A DNA stretch of 19,176 nucleotides from Verrucomicrobia bacterium SCGC AAA164-M04. Lineage in GTDB: Bacteria; Verrucomicrobiota; Verrucomicrobiae; Verrucomicrobiales; Akkermansiaceae. The stretch lies in the NCBI GenBank assembly GCA_000383735.1, contig KB912148.1, forward strand, positions 1-19,176, written 5' to 3'. A model generated the notes under the pieces. It did no database searches. It was not told the DNA's origin and saw only the letters and a list, made by a program, of their open reading frames with translations. This document shows positions 15,631-19,176 of the stretch, one piece after another. The translations under genes and the position numbers were made by a program. How positions within the stretch are numbered: position 1 is the stretch's first letter; each line of letters opens with the position of its first letter.

Positions 15631-16584
15631 ATGCCATCTCAACTTGACAGCCTGAAACAATTTACGGTCGTTGTTGCTGATACGGGTGATTTCGCCTCGA
15701 TGCAGGAATACCAACCTCAAGACGCAACAACTAATCCGTCCCTGATCCTTCAAGCAGCCAGCAAACCTGAATACAAATCTCTTGTCGAAAAGGCAGTTGC
15801 TGAAAATAAAGGTTCTGAACTCTCTGGGGACGCCTTGATCGAAGCAATCATGGATCGAGTCCTTATTCTTTTTGGTCTAGAAATCCTCAAGATCGTCCCT
15901 GGCCGCGTTTCCACCGAAGTAGACGCACGTCTCTCCTTCGACAAGATGGCGACCATCGCCAAAGCGAAGCAACTCATCGCAGCTTACGAGGCAGAAGGCA
16001 TCTCTCGTGATCGTATTTTAATCAAGATCGCTTCAACATGGGAGGGAATCAAGGCAGCAGAGGAACTAGAGAAAGAAGGCATTAACTGTAACCTCACTCT
16101 TCTCTTTGCCTTTGCTCAAGCGGTTGCCTGCGCCGAAGCAGGGGTTCAGCTTATTTCACCATTTGTTGGACGTATCTACGATTGGTTCAAAAAGGAAAAC
16201 GGCGAAGAATACTCTGGAGATGACGATCCTGGAGTGCAGTCCGTTACTAAGATCTACAACTACTACAAAAAGTATGGCTACAAAACCGAGGTCATGGGCG
16301 CGTCTTTCCGTAACGTCGGACAGATCACATCACTGACCGGTTGCGACCTTCTCACAATTTCTCCCGTCCTTCTTGAAGAGCTCCAGAACACTGATGGCCC
16401 TCTCGAAGAGAAGCTCAACGAGGAATCTCCAGAATGCAATCTGGCGAAGATCTCTCTCGATGAAAAAGCCTTCCGCTTCGAATTTAATGAAGACGCAATG
16501 GCTACTGAAAAAACGGCTCAAGGTATCCGGGCTTTTTCTGCCGATATCGTGAAGCTTGAAAAGCTTATAGAATCGATGGTCTAG
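15631..16584 (+). CDS. tal: Transaldolase
   Basis: 317 residues, co-linear with E. coli TalB from the first residues (VVADTGD at 14-20 with D17, then [13 protein letters not shown] at 28-40 with N35). The Schiff-base lysine is K132 in [12 protein letters not shown] (129-140), the same number as in Tal[20 protein letters not shown] and [11 protein letters not shown] complete the TIM-barrel signature. It moves a dihydroxyacetone unit between sedoheptulose 7-phosphate and glyceraldehyde 3-phosphate in the non-oxidative pentose phosphate pathway. The alignment fixes ATG 15631 as the start although there is no SD. It diverges from zwf-opcA and ends before a strong terminator. Confidence 0.97.
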   Translation: MPSQLDSLKQFTVVVADTGDFASMQEYQPQDATTNPSLILQAASKPEYKSLVEKAVAENKGSELSGDALIEAIMDRVLILFGLEILKIVPGRVSTEVDARLSFDKMATIAKAKQLIAAYEAEGISRDRILIKIASTWEGIKAAEELEKEGINCNLTLLFAFAQAVACAEAGVQLISPFVGRIYDWFKKENGEEYSGDDDPGVQSVTKIYNYYKKYGYKTEVMGASFRNVGQITSLTGCDLLTISPVLLEELQNTDGPLEEKLNEESPECNLAKISLDEKAFRFEFNEDAMATEKTAQGIRAFSADIVKLEKLIESMV

Positions 16585-16605
16585 AATCTCCACCCCAAAA
16601 ACTTT

Positions 16606-16639
16606 AAGAAGCCCGCATCAGTTGACGCGGGCTTCTTTT
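16606..16639 (+). terminator. Rho-independent terminator after tal
   Basis: AAGAAGCCCGC (16606-16616) pairs perfectly with GCGGGCTTCTT (16627-16637) around a 10-nt loop, followed by a short T run (16636-16639). It lies 22 nt after the tal stop. A-rich sequence precedes the stem (CCCCAAAAACTTT), so it may also stop minus-strand transcripts from proA, whose stop is 100 nt away. The poly-T is short, but the stem is strong. Confidence 0.85.
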
Positions 16640-16739
16640 GACCCATCTCAGTCGCTCTAATCATCTCTTAACACCATTCCCTTCCCTCTTCAGAGAAAAG
16701 AGAAAACCCCTAAAAGGAAGAGGCGAGCACCTCGAACCC

Positions 16740-18008
16740 TCAAACAGGTCCTTTCAACTGCCCTTCCCCTCGGACGCGATACTGATACGAAGTCAATTCA
16801 CGCAACCCCATCGGTCCACGAGCGTGGAGCTTGTCGGTCGAAATTCCAATCTCCGCGCCAAAACCAAATTCTTCGCCATCACTATATCTCGTGGAAACAT
16901 TATGAAAGACGCAAGCTGAATCAATCCGACAGAGAAAGGCCTCCGCAATCGCCTCATTCTGAGTAACAATTACCTCAGTGTGCTGAGAACTGTATTTGTT
17001 AATATGATCAATAGAAGCATCCATCGATGAGACAACCTTTACCGCTAAAATATAATCCAAATACTCTGTCCTCCAATCTTCCTCGGTAGCGACCTTAGCA
17101 TCGATAATAGCACAAGTAGCTTCATCGCCCCGCAACTCAACATTTCTCTCCGTCAAAGCAGCAGCCACCCTAGGAAGAAATTCTGATGCAATTGCCTCAT
17201 CAACCAAAAGCGTCTCAAGCGCATTACAAACGCTTGGCTTCTGCGTCTTGGAATCAACAACGATTTTCACCGCCATTTCGAGATCAGCGTCCGAATGGAT
17301 ATAAGCGTGGCAAATTCCATCGTAGTGCTTAATCACGGGCATGCGAGCAAGGGAAACGACAGTCTCGATCAAACCCTTCCCGCCTCTGGGGATAATTAAA
17401 TCTAAATACCTATCCATCCCCGCCATTACTGTCACGCTATCTCGATCCGTGAAAGGAATGAGCTGAATCGAGCCTTCCGGAAGACCTTCATTTTCGCCAC
17501 CCGATTGCAAGGCATCTGCCAATGCACGATTCGAATGAATAGCCTCGGAACCGCCTCGTAAGATGGTGGCATTCCCCGATTTCAAACAAAGAACGGCAGC
17601 ATCACTCGTCACGTTTGGCCTACTCTCATAAATGATTCCAATCACACCAATCGGAACACGAAGTTGCTGAATTCGAATCCCATTAGGTCGATCCCATTCA
17701 TCCAAAATCTCACCCACTGGGTCAGGCAATGTTGCCACTTTTTCGACACCGCGAGCTACTGCCTCTAATCGATCTACGTCAAGCCGGAGCCGATCTAACA
17801 TAGCCAATGTCAAGCCACGCTCCTTGCCAGCAGCGATATCCTTGGCATTCGCCACAAGAATCTCAGAAGCTGCTGAGCGAATACCAGCAGCCATCGCTCT
17901 AAGAATTTCATTCTTTTTCTTGTCCGAAAGAATAGCTAACGCGAGGGCTGCCACCCGAGCCTTGCCTCCCATTTTGTAAACATGATCTTCAATCTCTTCT
18001 CTGGTCAT
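16740..18008 (-). CDS. proA: Glutamate-5-semialdehyde dehydrogenase (gamma-glutamyl phosphate reductase)
   Basis: 422 residues, normal ProA length. Reduces gamma-glutamyl phosphate to glutamate 5-semialdehyde with NADPH, the second step of proline synthesis. Aldehyde-dehydrogenase-fold motifs: VPIGVIGIIYESRPNVTSDA (118-137), LKSGNATILRGGSEA (142-156), LIIPRGGKGLI (204-214), the catalytic Cys in QKPSVCNALETLLVDE (C261), and the C-terminal PMGLRELTSYQYRVRGEGQ. ATG 18008 is the standard start. The partner kinase gene proB is not in this window. Instead the gene lies 47 nt downstream of a cation symporter on the same strand, so the two may be cotranscribed. Confidence 0.96.
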   Translation of the reverse strand: MTREEIEDHVYKMGGKARVAALALAILSDKKKNEILRAMAAGIRSAASEILVANAKDIAAGKERGLTLAMLDRLRLDVDRLEAVARGVEKVATLPDPVGEILDEWDRPNGIRIQQLRVPIGVIGIIYESRPNVTSDAAVLCLKSGNATILRGGSEAIHSNRALADALQSGGENEGLPEGSIQLIPFTDRDSVTVMAGMDRYLDLIIPRGGKGLIETVVSLARMPVIKHYDGICHAYIHSDADLEMAVKIVVDSKTQKPSVCNALETLLVDEAIASEFLPRVAAALTERNVELRGDEATCAIIDAKVATEEDWRTEYLDYILAVKVVSSMDASIDHINKYSSQHTEVIVTQNEAIAEAFLCRIDSACVFHNVSTRYSDGEEFGFGAEIGISTDKLHARGPMGLRELTSYQYRVRGEGQLKGPV

Positions 18009-18055
18009 CTGCGAAAAACCTAACGCTCTTTGAGTAAGAAGGCACCGTTAAAAAA

Positions 18056-19176
18056 TCATCCCTCAAGAACTTTTTCACCCTCACTCTTAGCAATCACGAG
18101 AGCCGCGCAGCTGTCCCCAAAGACGTTCACAGCAGTCCGGGTCATATCAAGCAGGCGATCAACCGCCAGTAAAGCGACTACCGCCGTTTCAGCTCCCGGG
18201 ATTTTAGAACTGGTAAGGATAATCATAATCGCCACCAAGGAGGCCGAAGGTATTCCAGCGACCCCGACACTGGTAAGCAAAGCGCTGACAACCACCATAA
18301 ACTGCGCCGCGATAGACAGATCAAATCCCATCACTTGGGCAACAAAAATCACCGCAACACATTCGTAGAGTGCTGTTCCGTCCATATTGACAGTGGCTCC
18401 AAGGGGGAGCGTAAAACTCGCAGTCGACTTTGAAACTCCAGCATTTTCTTGAATACACCTCATTGTAACCGGAAGAGTAGCTGAAGATGAAGCTGTCGAA
18501 AAGGCAGTCAAAAGTGCCGTTCGCATCGCTCTAAAATGATCCAAGGGGTTCACGCCCGCCAAAATCTTAATGACCAGTGGCATGATTACGAAGAGATGGA
18601 TCCCAAGCGCTAGTAAAACGGTCACAAAATACTTAAACAAAGCCCCATAAAGTGCACCTCCCGTTTTAAACACAACAGGAAGAAGAAGTGCAAAGACACC
18701 AATAGGAGCCAAAGCCATAATCCATTGGGTTAAAACAATCATGACGTCATTCAATGAGACAAAAATATCTCGCATCGGTGAAACCTGCTGCAGCGGAAGA
18801 CGCGTCATAGCAATCGCAAAAAGAAGACTAAAAAAGATCAAGCCGAGCATCTGCCCATTATTCATAGCAGCCGCGAATACATTTGTTGGAACCATACGAA
18901 CAAAAAAACCTGTGAGCTGTTTCGCGATACCACCTTGCTCTTCTCCCATTCCTTTTGCCGCCTGCACTTTTTCAAGAGCAGCCTCGCCAGCAACATTTTC
19001 CTTGTGGTCCTCAAATGCTAAGCGGATGTCCTCATTAGGACGACCATTACTGAGTCCCGGCTGAATCACGTTTACCAAAATCAATCCTAGGCAAATCGCC
19101 AACAGGCTAGTCAGAGCATAAAATCCTGCCGTTTTTCCTAATAGACGACCAAAGCCCTCCATGCCATGGAGGCTAG
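18056..19176 (-). CDS. Dicarboxylate/amino acid:cation symporter (DAACS family), 5' end outside window
   Basis: 372 residues visible; the frame stays open to the right edge (SLHGMEGFGRLLGKTAGFY). Homologues have two to three more membrane helices before this point, so the ATG at 19162 is internal. Inner-membrane uptake of glutamate, aspartate or C4-dicarboxylates with Na+ or H+. Signatures seen: the serine-rich hairpin 1 STASSSATLPVTM, the cation site NMDGTALY in helix 7, the hairpin 2 tip AGIPSASL, and the substrate-binding helix 8 DRLLDMTRTAVNVFGDSCAA. The D...RT...N order fits acidic substrates; the Arg in helix 8 is the usual carboxylate ligand. A charged loop of about 45 residues (NGRPNEDIRLAFEDHKENVA onward) lies between helices 3 and 4. 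It stands 47 nt upstream of proA, which suggests glutamate as substrate. Confidence 0.95.
   Translation of the reverse strand, partial: SLHGMEGFGRLLGKTAGFYALTSLLAICLGLILVNVIQPGLSNGRPNEDIRLAFEDHKENVAGEAALEKVQAAKGMGEEQGGIAKQLTGFFVRMVPTNVFAAAMNNGQMLGLIFFSLLFAIAMTRLPLQQVSPMRDIFVSLNDVMIVLTQWIMALAPIGVFALLLPVVFKTGGALYGALFKYFVTVLLALGIHLFVIMPLVIKILAGVNPLDHFRAMRTALLTAFSTASSSATLPVTMRCIQENAGVSKSTASFTLPLGATVNMDGTALYECVAVIFVAQVMGFDLSIAAQFMVVVSALLTSVGVAGIPSASLVAIMIILTSSKIPGAETAVVALLAVDRLLDMTRTAVNVFGDSCAALVIAKSEGEKVLEG

Noticed and set aside
19156..19172. Perfect inverted repeat CCTCCATG-C-CATGGAGG
   Set aside because: It lies within the symporter coding sequence and encodes the expected family residues around LHGMEG; most likely chance.

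Overview
The window looks like an ordinary chromosomal segment of a Verrucomicrobiota bacterium, probably from a marine lineage. The main pointer is the large secreted protein at 719-3697, which joins a propeller-type dehydrogenase domain, HEAT-like repeats and a CxxCH cytochrome c domain. That architecture is characteristic of the Planctomycetes-Verrucomicrobia-Chlamydiae (PVC) group. A CHASE2-like membrane protein, a CT398-type zinc-ribbon protein and a zwf-opcA pair agree with this. Few genes have a clear Shine-Dalgarno (SD) sequence. I see no insertion sequence, prophage, CRISPR array or restriction system.

Layout. 1-646 (-): 5' part of a ClpX-like AAA+ unfoldase lacking the usual zinc-finger domain, cut by the window edge. 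719-3697 (-): the PVC-type heme protein. 3775-7608 (+): a compact four-gene run of a MurU-like nucleotidyltransferase, an AmgK-like sugar kinase, an orphan CHASE2-like membrane protein and a coiled-coil zinc-ribbon protein. 7662-11314 (-): phosphohexomutase and apolipoprotein N-acyltransferase (lnt) with a 4-nt ATGA overlap. 11346-12242 (+): an RlmI-like rRNA methyltransferase lacking the PUA domain. 12497-12572 (-): tRNA-Phe(GAA) with encoded CCA, a probable promoter, and an odd downstream segment that reads almost like a gene. 12653-15273 (-): zwf followed 2 nt later by opcA. 15631-16584 (+): transaldolase, ending at a strong terminator at 16606-16639. 16740-18008 (-): proA. 18056-19176 (-): a dicarboxylate/amino acid:cation symporter, cut by the window edge.

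Three functional themes stand out. The first is cell envelope: MurU/AmgK-like muramic-sugar salvage, Lnt lipoprotein maturation, and phosphohexomutase supply of sugar phosphates. The second is the pentose phosphate pathway: zwf and its assembly factor opcA stand divergent from transaldolase, covering the oxidative and non-oxidative branches. The third is glutamate and proline: a glutamate/dicarboxylate-type symporter just upstream of proA.

I did not find a convincing wholly new system. The items most worth a second look are the MurU/AmgK-like pair with its two downstream partners, the orphan CHASE2-like protein, the zinc-finger-less ClpX variant, and the segment downstream of tRNA-Phe.
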